From: Haemophilus paraphrohaemolyticus
Lineage (GTDB): Bacteria > Pseudomonadota > Gammaproteobacteria > Enterobacterales > Pasteurellaceae
NCBI RefSeq assembly: GCF_002015045.1
Contig: NZ_MUXX01000012.1
Location: forward strand, 1-64,000
DNA: 64,000 nt
Direction: 5' to 3'
Both the position numbers and the translations under genes were made by a program. The notes beneath the pieces were generated by a model, which made no database searches, was not told the origin of the DNA, and saw only the letters and a program-made list of their open reading frames with translations. Below, one piece after another: positions 56,032-64,000 of the stretch. The stretch's first letter is position 1. Each line of letters opens with the position of its first letter.

Positions 56032-56313
56032 ATGTATTACGTAATTTTTGCCCAAGACAACCCAAATATGTTGGAAAAACGCCTTGAAGTTCGCCCAGCT
56101 CATCTTGCACGACTTGAAAAATTGCAAGTTGAAGGCAGACTCTTAACCGCAGGCCCTAACCCGACGGAAGATGGCTCAAGTGTGACTGGCTCAACTGTAA
56201 TTGCAGAATTTGATTCGCTGGGAGATGCTCAAGTTTGGGCTTCTGAAGATCCTTATGTAGAAGCTGGCATTTACGGTGATGTGATTATTAAGCCGTTTAA
56301 GAAAGTATTCTAG
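56032..56313 (+). CDS. yciI: YciI family protein, 93 aa
   Basis: A dimeric alpha-beta barrel protein. [40 protein letters not shown] and [20 protein letters not shown] give the conserved His, Asp and Gly-Pro motifs of the family. The enzymatic role is not known. GAAGGAA precedes the start. It is last in the yci operon, followed by a good terminator. Confidence 0.92.
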   Translation: MYYVIFAQDNPNMLEKRLEVRPAHLARLEKLQVEGRLLTAGPNPTEDGSSVTGSTVIAEFDSLGDAQVWASEDPYVEAGIYGDVIIKPFKKVF

Positions 56314-56321
56314 TTTTGCAT

Positions 56322-56355
56322 AATCCGCATATTCAATATGCGGATTTTATTTTTT
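56322..56355 (+). terminator. Terminator of the yci operon
   Basis: AATCCGCATA / TATGCGGATT, ten perfect base pairs with a five-base loop, followed by TTATTTTTT. Its T run touches the candidate CRP-S palindrome of comEC. Confidence 0.88.
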
Positions 56356-56371
56356 CGATCGCGCTCGAAAA
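56352..56371. promoter_or_regulatory. Candidate CRP-S competence site upstream of comEC
   Basis: TTTTCGA-TCGCGC-TCGAAAA is a perfect seven-base inverted repeat with the six-base spacing of a CRP site. Its core has CGA in place of TGA, the hallmark of the Sxy-dependent CRP-S sites that control competence genes in H. influenzae. The outermost positions differ from the TTTTGCGAT consensus. The centre is about 50 bases upstream of a CATACT -10-like box (56409), matching the usual -60 placement. This is a sequence resemblance only. Confidence 0.55.
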
Positions 56372-56435
56372 TTTAAAAGAAAATTCTGCACACTTTTCTA
56401 TTTCTCGGCATACTGTCTAGCAAAAACAGATTGCT

Positions 56436-58748
56436 ATGACACTTGACCGCTTTTTCATTCTTCTTTGCCTCTCTTTCCTGCCCATTTTATGGCTGCCGCA
56501 ACAGGCTTTGTTGTTTGTGATGTTGTTCGCCACACTCTTAATGCTTTACTTTGGTTTTAAACGCCAAATTTTTCCGTTTATGTTGGGCTTGGCAATGTTG
56601 TTAAGTTACGGGCAAGTTTTAAATATTGCAAATCAAGCAGAGAATTTCACCGCTTATAAAAGCTCACAACCGATTGAAATTGTTAAAATTTTAAAGCAAC
56701 AAGATTATGAGACCGCAATTGGCAGGCTTACAAGCGGTCAAAATATCTATCTTAATTGGCAAGCGAAAACGCCTTTACAACTCAATGCTGTCTATCAAGC
56801 AGAGTTTAATCTTCGACCCATTTCTGGACGAAGTAATATCGGCAATTTTGACCGTCAGCGTTGGTATTTTGCTAATCATATTGATGGGCTTGCAACCATT
56901 AGAAAAGCAGAATTGATTGATCAAACAAATTTGCCTTTTCGAACCCGATGGCTTAACCGAACTTATGAGCAAACACAATCCTTAGCAACACAAGGATTGT
57001 TACTTGCCCTTGCTTTCGGTGAACGTGCTTGGTTGAAATCAGAACATTGGCAAATTTTCCAACAAACCACCACTGCACATTTGATTGCCATTTCAGGGCT
57101 GCATATTGCTCTTGCCTTTGGTTTCGGCTTCTGGTTTGCCAAGCTAGGGCAATGGCTTATGCTCCGTACAAAATGTCGCTATGATTTTGTGCAACAAATC
57201 AGCTTTTCTTATCTGCCTCCTCGCTTAATGGGCTTTGTTTTTGCGTTGAGTTACAGCTATTTGGCGGGGTTTGCCATTCCAACCGTTCGAGCGATTTTTG
57301 CGATTAGTTTGGTCTTGCTTTGCCAATTCGCACGCAGGCATTACACGCCCAGCCAATTTTGGTGGCGAATTGTTGCGATCTTGCTGATTTTAGACCCGAT
57401 TACTATGCTATCTGACAGCTTTTGGCTTTCTATTTTAGCCGTAGCAGGCCTGATTTTGTGGTATCGCTATTTCCCGCTAAAGCAGTTTGGGTGGCTTATT
57501 CCGCATTGGCTAAACCGTCCCTTTTTCAAGCCTATTTTATCGTTATTGCATCTACAAACGGGCACCTTTTTCCTTTTCTCGCCTGTGCAATTTTTCTTTT
57601 TTGAAGGCTATTCGCCGCTCGGCTTTGTAGCCAATTTATTGATTGTTCCATTTTACAGCCTTGTGCTTGTACCGATTATTCTATTTACTCTTTTAACGGA
57701 TAATCTGCTTCATACTTGGCAATTGACGGACTGGTTAGCGCAATTTAGCTTATGGTTAATTGAACCGCTTTCTCATTCTTGGATAACACTTTCTTTGCAA
57801 AACCAATGGCATTTGCTGGCCTTTAACGTGCTGATTTTGGTGGGAATTTATGCCAAAAGCTGGATGAAATCTTGGCAATTTTTTGCCAAATTCAGCACGA
57901 TTTTAGCCTCTATTTATCTAGCGGGGCTTTGCTACCTGAAAAAAGATCATTACATTGAATGGGTTACTTTTGATATTGGTCAGGGTTTGGCCCAAGCCTT
58001 GATTTACCAAGATACAAGCGGTCAAAAACAAGCAATTTTTTACGATACGGGGGCAAGTTGGGGCGAAGGTTCGCAACGCAATTCAATGGCAAATTTAGAA
58101 GTATTGCCGTATTTAAAACGCAATAATATTCAAATTAAAGCGATTTTTATCAGCCACGATGATAACGATCACTCAGGAGGCGTTGCCGATCTGCTGGAGG
58201 CATACCCTCATGCTCAGCTCTTTTCAAGTGGACAAACGGCTTATGCTCAGCGTATTCCAGAGCCTTGTATTGCAAGCAAAGAATGGCAATTTGACAGCAT
58301 AAAGCTGACTGCAATTTTCCCAGAACAAATAACAAAGCGAGCAGAAAACCAACATTCTTGCATTTTATTAGTCGAAATAGACCGCTTGAAATTGCTTTTT
58401 ACGGGCGATGCAGGCGTAGCACAAGAGCGAATTTTTTCTCCGATAATTGGAAAAATCGATTTCTTACAAGTCGGGCATCATGGTAGTAAAACGAGCACAG
58501 GCGAGATTTTAGTGGCAATAACCAAACCTAATATTGCGGTGATTTCAGTTGGGCGTTGGAATGCGTGGAAAATGCCGAATAAAAATGTCGTCGAACGACT
58601 AGAAAAACATGGAGTGCAGATTTTAGATACATCCAAAGTGGGTATGGTGAAGATTATTTTTGAGGAAGGAAAATATCAGATAAAAACAAGCCGAACACGA
58701 AGTTCGGCTTGGTATCAAGGTTATTTTAATCACAACCCTAAGGATTAG
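56436..58748 (+). CDS. comEC: DNA internalisation protein ComEC/Rec2, 770 aa
   Basis: Inner membrane channel that takes single-stranded transforming DNA into the cytoplasm. N-terminal membrane segments surround a periplasmic OB-like domain (about 60-190). The competence domain (about 190-480) has LALAFGERAWLKSEHWQIFQ, TTTAHLIAISGLHIALAFGF and YSYLAGFAIPTVRAIFAISL. A C-terminal metallo-beta-lactamase-like domain follows, with IFISHDDNDHSGGVADLLEA and LQVGHHGSKTSTGEILVA. The length is typical. It supports natural transformation, in line with the uptake signals in the window. Confidence 0.95.
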   Translation: MTLDRFFILLCLSFLPILWLPQQALLFVMLFATLLMLYFGFKRQIFPFMLGLAMLLSYGQVLNIANQAENFTAYKSSQPIEIVKILKQQDYETAIGRLTSGQNIYLNWQAKTPLQLNAVYQAEFNLRPISGRSNIGNFDRQRWYFANHIDGLATIRKAELIDQTNLPFRTRWLNRTYEQTQSLATQGLLLALAFGERAWLKSEHWQIFQQTTTAHLIAISGLHIALAFGFGFWFAKLGQWLMLRTKCRYDFVQQISFSYLPPRLMGFVFALSYSYLAGFAIPTVRAIFAISLVLLCQFARRHYTPSQFWWRIVAILLILDPITMLSDSFWLSILAVAGLILWYRYFPLKQFGWLIPHWLNRPFFKPILSLLHLQTGTFFLFSPVQFFFFEGYSPLGFVANLLIVPFYSLVLVPIILFTLLTDNLLHTWQLTDWLAQFSLWLIEPLSHSWITLSLQNQWHLLAFNVLILVGIYAKSWMKSWQFFAKFSTILASIYLAGLCYLKKDHYIEWVTFDIGQGLAQALIYQDTSGQKQAIFYDTGASWGEGSQRNSMANLEVLPYLKRNNIQIKAIFISHDDNDHSGGVADLLEAYPHAQLFSSGQTAYAQRIPEPCIASKEWQFDSIKLTAIFPEQITKRAENQHSCILLVEIDRLKLLFTGDAGVAQERIFSPIIGKIDFLQVGHHGSKTSTGEILVAITKPNIAVISVGRWNAWKMPNKNVVERLEKHGVQILDTSKVGMVKIIFEEGKYQIKTSRTRSSAWYQGYFNHNPKD
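58682..58711 (-). terminator. gdhA terminator located inside the 3' end of comEC
   Basis: On the minus strand CAAGCCGAAC / GTTCGGCTTG pair over ten bases with a five-base loop, followed by TTTTT. It lies 41 bases beyond the gdhA stop but inside the last 20 codons of the convergent comEC gene, encoding the segment TSRTRSSAW. Confidence 0.85.
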
Positions 58749-58752
58749 TTCA

Positions 58753-60360
<1,608 letters not shown>

Positions 60361-60413
60361 GCAAAAAGAAAGCGGTCATTTTCTTACAACGTTTTGTAGA
60401 AATCTAACCGCTT
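60361..60413 (-). terminator. Terminator of bamE from an inverted uptake-signal core
   Basis: On the minus strand AAGCGGT (60413 leftwards) pairs with ACCGCTT, enclosing an inner hairpin TACAA/TTGTA. A run TTTCTTTTTGC follows. It begins six bases after the bamE stop codon. Another use of uptake-signal arms as a transcription stop. Confidence 0.72.
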
Positions 60414-60418
60414 ATCAT

Positions 60419-60778
60419 TTATTGTGCTTTTTTTTCAACTACTTTCTGATTTTTAATATCATCAAGTTTAATATCTGTCACAATACCTTTATTATCAAAA
60501 TAAACTAACAGAGTGCGTTGGATAGGATCATTATGCCCTTCGCGTTTGATGAAAACATAATCCCAACGATTTTCTGCAAAAACATCTCTTAACACAGGTG
60601 TACCGAGTAAATATTGCACTTGAACTTGATTCATCCCAATTTGTAACTGATCAATTTTATCTTGCTCTAAATAGTTACCTTGAGGAACATCAATGCGATA
60701 AACCACTTTTTTTACAGTTGAACAAGCTGTAACGCCCATCGCAAGTAAAATTATCGCTAAAAGAGATTTCATTTTCAT
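60419..60778 (-). CDS. bamE: Outer membrane assembly lipoprotein BamE (SmpA), 119 aa
   Basis: Accessory lipoprotein of the beta-barrel assembly complex. The lipobox AMGVTACST has the lipidated Cys at residue 19. The BamE fold is visible in IDVPQGNYLEQDKIDQLQIG, MNQVQVQYLLGTPVLRD and FAENRWDYVFIKREG. The length is standard (113-119). A single gene with its own terminator. Confidence 0.94.
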   Translation of the reverse strand: MKMKSLLAIILLAMGVTACSTVKKVVYRIDVPQGNYLEQDKIDQLQIGMNQVQVQYLLGTPVLRDVFAENRWDYVFIKREGHNDPIQRTLLVYFDNKGIVTDIKLDDIKNQKVVEKKAQ

Positions 60779-60839
60779 ATCAATACCTTAATAAATTGAA
60801 ATTTGTCCAGATCATACCGAAATTGGCTGAAAAAAACTA

Positions 60840-61844
60840 TCATTTATTGCGTTCAAGTTGATCACGCAAGTTTGCGGGTAATCCTTTGATTGTTAAAGTA
60901 TCATTTAGTTCATCCCAAATTAAACGCTCACCTAATAATTCTGCATTAAAACTAATTGTTACCCCTTTACCTGAACCTGAATATTTGGTTAAGCCTTTTA
61001 AAGCTCTACGAACTGGTGGGATAGAATCTTCCAAACCATACTCTTTTTCTTGAGTAAATTGAGCAAAATTTAACTCATTTAAGGTTGGTAAAGATTCGGA
61101 AAGCTCGTTGATCGCAATCTCTTCACCTTGATTGATTTGTCCTTTGCAATATTCAAATGCCTGTTTTTTAACTTCGCGAGTTTGTGGTACTGAAAGTTCA
61201 CCTTGTTCACAGAAATCGTTTACCGCTTGCAATAAAGTTTGGTTTTGAACCTGTGGGTTTAACCCTTCTTCCGCACTTAAGAAATCCATAAAGAAATCAG
61301 CAACTTTACGCCCTACACGACCTTTAATAAAGGTAAGATAACGGTTTGAGGTGGCATTAATGCTAAGTTCCGTTAAGTTAATTCGGCAAGCAATATCGTA
61401 TTGAGTGATGTCTAAATATTGAGTGCTTTTTACATCTAAATGGTCATCTACCAAGATGGAAGAACGGCTATCGATTAACGCAATAAAGAGATAATCAGTT
61501 GCTAAAAAATTATATCGACAGAGAATAAAAGTTCCGCCTGAAGCAAAAGGATATTTCGCTAATTCAGTCGCTAACATATTAGCAGATTGGTGGCTAAATG
61601 GTAGAAAATCAGTCTCTTTTTCCAGAAAACGATTAAGCTGTTGTGCAAATACAGATTCGCTCTTGAACACACCATAGCCTTTTGCTTTACTCTGATAGGC
61701 TTGGTGTAATTGCAACATCATTTGCTCGGCCGCAGGGCTAATAGGCAGTAATTCCTCACGCAATACCGTTTTGAGTTCCACATTCTCTCCTTCAACGTGA
61801 TGCTGAATTTGGTGTAAAACAATTTCTTCTAAATTTATGCTCAT
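60840..61844 (-). CDS. yejK: Nucleoid-associated protein YejK (NdpA), 334 aa
   Basis: Begins [20 protein letters not shown], a typical NdpA start. Central [40 protein letters not shown] and [20 protein letters not shown] are the family blocks. The C-terminal part ends with [17 protein letters not shown]. The length matches E. coli YejK (335). Its cellular role is nucleoid association; function beyond that is not well defined. Confidence 0.93.
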   Translation of the reverse strand: MSINLEEIVLHQIQHHVEGENVELKTVLREELLPISPAAEQMMLQLHQAYQSKAKGYGVFKSESVFAQQLNRFLEKETDFLPFSHQSANMLATELAKYPFASGGTFILCRYNFLATDYLFIALIDSRSSILVDDHLDVKSTQYLDITQYDIACRINLTELSINATSNRYLTFIKGRVGRKVADFFMDFLSAEEGLNPQVQNQTLLQAVNDFCEQGELSVPQTREVKKQAFEYCKGQINQGEEIAINELSESLPTLNELNFAQFTQEKEYGLEDSIPPVRRALKGLTKYSGSGKGVTISFNAELLGERLIWDELNDTLTIKGLPANLRDQLERNK

Positions 61845-61878
61845 AAAATCGACTCTCTTCTTTTCTGTTTATTAAAAT

Positions 61879-62172
61879 TTACGCACAAATAGGAATAATA
61901 TTAAAATGAGCTGACTGACTTGCTTTCCATAAATCATAGTTTGCTTGTTGATAAAGCCAGCTCTCTGCAGATGGGCTATTTTCACCAAGCCATTGATGCA
62001 AACGAAGTGCCATATCTGCACTAATTCCCATTTTTCCATTAAGCAAGCGAGAAAGTGTTACTCTATTTACACCAAGTTGTTTGGCTGCCTCTGTCACTGT
62101 AAGCCCAAGTTCAGGCAAAATATCTTCTTTTAAAACTTCCGCTGGATGCAGCGGATTAAACATACGCATCAT
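61879..62172 (-). CDS. higA: HigA-type antitoxin (HTH XRE), 97 aa
   Basis: I start at 62172 (MMRMFNPLHPAEVLKEDILP), where AGAAG is upstream; the longer frame runs back into the toxin remnant. The helix-turn-helix is LTVTEAAKQLGVNRVTLSRL with NGKMGISADMALRLHQWLGE next, and SAESWLYQQANYDLWKA completes the HigA family pattern. It would bind and repress its own promoter and neutralise HigB. The upstream toxin gene is broken (62180-62451), so this copy is an orphan. Confidence 0.9.
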   Translation of the reverse strand: MMRMFNPLHPAEVLKEDILPELGLTVTEAAKQLGVNRVTLSRLLNGKMGISADMALRLHQWLGENSPSAESWLYQQANYDLWKASQSAHFNIIPICA

Positions 62173-62179
62173 ATTTCTT

Positions 62180-62451
62180 CTAATGATAATCTTGATAATC
62201 AACAACTTCAGGATGACCGCTTTCAAATTTAAAGGTCATGTGCCAGTTTTCCATTTACTTTTACAGACCAGCATCCTGCTAAATTCCTACTTAATTGGTG
62301 AAGCACCCAACCAGGTAAATTCGTTGGGTGTTTTTGCGCTATCAAGTCGAGCTAATATCCTTGCTAGTTTTGACTTATTGACAACTTGAATACCTGCAGT
62401 TGAGTCTGTTAAGAAATGCTTCAGTCCTTTATGCTTAAATGAAATAATCAT
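62180..62451 (-). pseudogene. higB: higB toxin, inactivated by two frameshifts
   Basis: A RelE/HigB-type toxin can be read in three frame segments. Frame one: MIISFKHKGLKHFLTDSTAG through ILARLDSAKTPNEF, running to a TAG at 62288-62290. A shift near 62315 restores LPGWVLHQLSRNLAGCWSVK and VNGK. A second shift, one extra A in the AAAA run near 62247, restores WHMTFKFESGHPEVVDYQDY and a final His before TAG at 62180. The order and length (about 90 codons) are those of HigB, and it lies eight bases upstream of higA, as in intact higBA operons. Confidence 0.85.
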
Positions 62452-62591
62452 TATTATCCTCTCTTCTTACTTATTGTAGCCAGTTATGCAACAGCTGCAA
62501 ATAAAAAAGAGATATTTTCTCTGTTTTAAAATAGAATTTTTTAGCATAAAATCGTATCGCTTATTTATTTTATTAAGATTAAGGAAATACT

Positions 62592-62981
62592 ATGACTAAA
62601 GTCATTCACACAGAAAATGCCCCTGCGGCTATCGGACCTTACGTACAAGCGGTTGATTTAGGTAATCTTGTTTTCACATCAGGTCAAATCCCCGTTAATC
62701 CTAAAACAGGTGAAGTGTCAGCAGATATTACCGAGCAAGCACGCCAAGCGCTTGAAAATGTTAAAGCCATTTTAGAACAAGCAGGCTTGAGTGTTGCAAA
62801 CATCATCAAAACAACGGTTTTTGTGAAAGATTTGAACGACTTCGCAACTGTAAATGCTGAATATGAAAAATTCTTCCGTGAAAATAACCACCCAGCGTTC
62901 CCTACTCGCTCTTGCGTAGAAGTAGCTCGCTTACCAAAAGATGTTGGCTTAGAAATTGAAGCGATTGCCGTTCGTCCATAA
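62592..62981 (+). CDS. ridA: 2-iminobutanoate/2-iminopropanoate deaminase RidA, 129 aa
   Basis: Hydrolyses reactive enamine/imine intermediates produced by PLP enzymes. ENAPAAIGPYVQAVDLGNLV and FTSGQIPVNPKTGEV, then NHPAFPTRSCVEVARLPKDV with the conserved catalytic Arg and Glu, identify the family. The length is typical (127-130). AAGGAA precedes the start. An uptake signal follows the stop at 62986. Confidence 0.95.
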   Translation: MTKVIHTENAPAAIGPYVQAVDLGNLVFTSGQIPVNPKTGEVSADITEQARQALENVKAILEQAGLSVANIIKTTVFVKDLNDFATVNAEYEKFFRENNHPAFPTRSCVEVARLPKDVGLEIEAIAVRP

Positions 62982-63036
62982 GCTTACAAGCGGTTGTTTT
63001 TTCAAAATAAAATGCAGAAATAAAAAGGGAGTGTGA

Positions 63037-63771
63037 ATGAACGCAATTTATCCAAATTGGCAAGCACCGAAAAATATTAAAGCTCTCACGACCGTGAGAT
63101 CGGGCGGTGTAAGTCTTCCGCCATTTGATAGCTTTAATTTAGGCGATCACGTTTGCGATGACCCAAAAGCTGTGCAACAAAATCGCTCTTTACTTGTGGA
63201 TAAATTTGACTTACCTCATCAGCCCCTTTTTCTTACACAAACCCACAGTACGAAAGTCATTGAATTACCTTTTACGGGAAGCAATGTTGAGGCTGATGCG
63301 GTTTACACCCAACAAGCGAATCAAGTTTGTTTAGTAATGACCGCAGATTGTTTGCCTGTACTCTTCTTCAATAAAGAAGGCACAGAAGTTGCAGCAGCTC
63401 ACGCAGGCTGGCGAGGTTTATGTGATGGCATTTTGGAAGAAACAGTCGCAAAATTTAAATGCCCAACTTCTGATATTATTGCTTGGCTAGGCCCCGCTAT
63501 CGGACCAACCGCTTTCCAAGTAGGTGAAGAGATTATCGAACAATTTTGTGCCTTTGATTCTAATGCTAAACTAGCTTTTACACCTGATCTTACTACAAGC
63601 GGTAAATTTCTCGGCAATCTTTACCAACTGGCGACTCAACGCTTAAATAAGCTCGGCATTACCGAAATCTCAGGCGGAGGGCATTGCACTTACACAGAGC
63701 AAGACAAATTTTTCTCCTACCGCCGAGATAAGCAAACGGGCAGAATGGCATCTCTTATTTGGATTGAGTAG
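63037..63771 (+). CDS. pgeF: Peptidoglycan editing factor PgeF (laccase-domain, YfiH), 244 aa
   Basis: TRQTHST-type zinc motif in FLTQTHSTKVIEL, CLVMTADCLPVLFFNKEG and AAAHAGWRGLCDGILEETV are the zinc-binding and catalytic blocks. GGGHCTYTEQDKFFSYRRDK is the C-terminal signature. E. coli YfiH/PgeF removes L-Ser wrongly inserted into peptidoglycan precursors. The length matches (243). It is the last protein gene before the tRNA. Confidence 0.93.
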   Translation: MNAIYPNWQAPKNIKALTTVRSGGVSLPPFDSFNLGDHVCDDPKAVQQNRSLLVDKFDLPHQPLFLTQTHSTKVIELPFTGSNVEADAVYTQQANQVCLVMTADCLPVLFFNKEGTEVAAAHAGWRGLCDGILEETVAKFKCPTSDIIAWLGPAIGPTAFQVGEEIIEQFCAFDSNAKLAFTPDLTTSGKFLGNLYQLATQRLNKLGITEISGGGHCTYTEQDKFFSYRRDKQTGRMASLIWIE

Positions 63772-63850
63772 TTGCTTGCTTTTTAAACGAACAAGCCGAA
63801 AAAGATAGACGAAATCAGTACTTTCTTTTATAATGTAACTCTCTTTCAAT

Positions 63851-63927
63851 CCCCCCTTAGCTCAGTCGGTTAGAGCAGGCGACTCATAATCGCTTGGTCA
63901 CTGGTTCAAGTCCGGTAGGGGGGACCA
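63851..63927 (+). tRNA. ileX: tRNA-Ile2 (CAT anticodon, lysidine-type)
   Basis: A 77-base cloverleaf with encoded CCA; the acceptor CCCCCCT pairs with AGGGGGG. The anticodon CAT is at 63885-63887 in the loop CTCATAA. The anticodon arm and following bases (AGGCGACTCATAATCGCTTG) equal those of E. coli tRNA-Ile2 rather than elongator tRNA-Met, whose anticodon stem differs. Cytidine-34 would be converted to lysidine by TilS to read AUA. The next 73 bases to the window end hold nothing recognisable. Confidence 0.88.
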
Positions 63928-64000
63928 TTCGATTTTCTCTTCTTTTATCAATTCCTGATTTACTTATAAATTAGTTATTATGTATCTATATGCCTTTCAT

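Noticed and set aside
63851..63927. Elongator tRNA-Met
   Set aside because: The anticodon is CAT but the anticodon arm and its flanks match tRNA-Ile2, whose C34 is modified to lysidine.

Overview
The window is chromosomal DNA from a member of the Pasteurellaceae, most likely Mannheimia, Actinobacillus or a close relative. The main evidence is the nine-base word ACAAGCGGT and its complement, the Apl-type DNA uptake signal, which recurs throughout (for example at 12533, 17482, 29028, 56730, 58014 and 62986) and forms inverted pairs that act as terminators. Gene content agrees: KdkA Kdo kinase, an HtrB-type acyltransferase, RarD-like transporters, a ComEC/Rec2 competence gene and YtfJ, with low to moderate G+C.

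Layout. 1-7813 is the late tail end of a prophage: the C-terminus of a J-like tail-tip protein, AT-rich accessory genes, a permuted papain-like enzyme, a tape-measure protein and a run of small overlapping genes ending in a probable tail-fibre tip. 8101-21612 is core chromosome: alaA, two tandem RarD-like exporters plus a LysE-type exporter, kdkA, a molbindin, cysS, a TolC-family lipoprotein, gmk, gpt, pepD, a LemA/TPM-domain cluster and ytfJ. 21676-27356 is a sugar locus: a GntR/UTRA repressor divergent from a glucan phosphorylase, a MapP-like maltose-6'-phosphate phosphatase and a glucose-superfamily PTS permease of maltose (MalT) type. The divergent promoter region holds a near-consensus CRP site among three copies of an ACGT-centred palindrome. 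27551-34875 is housekeeping: waaA-coaD-orn, tRNA-Gly, tsaE-amiB, queA, a PerM-like protein and a methyltransferase.

35139-38841 is an AT-rich accessory island: a decayed IS3-family transposase, two adjacent perfect palindromes, a small 19-residue-repeat protein, two paralogous leucine-rich-repeat proteins (the second with its N-terminal module duplicated) and an unrecognised 188-residue protein. It is followed by an N-terminally truncated lipid A acyltransferase. 39626-41831 is ilvIH. 42225-50360 is a complete Ftr1/P19 (FetMP-type) iron uptake locus whose last gene is a c-type cytochrome. 50376-63927 is mostly core: xthA, an antiporter, ttcA, yfbV, yciC-yciB-yciA-yciI, comEC with a candidate competence CRP-S site, gdhA, bamE, yejK, an orphan HigA antitoxin beside a twice-frameshifted higB, ridA, pgeF and tRNA-Ile2.

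How the genes fit together. WaaA and KdkA would build and phosphorylate the single inner-core Kdo. The PTS permease, the phosphatase and the phosphorylase would import maltose as a phosphate ester, strip the phosphate and feed glucan metabolism under CRP control. The iron locus combines a permease, a periplasmic copper/iron protein, an Fe-S-type membrane protein, an ABC exporter and redox proteins. The least explained parts are the repeat/LRR island and the AT-rich cargo in the prophage tail region.
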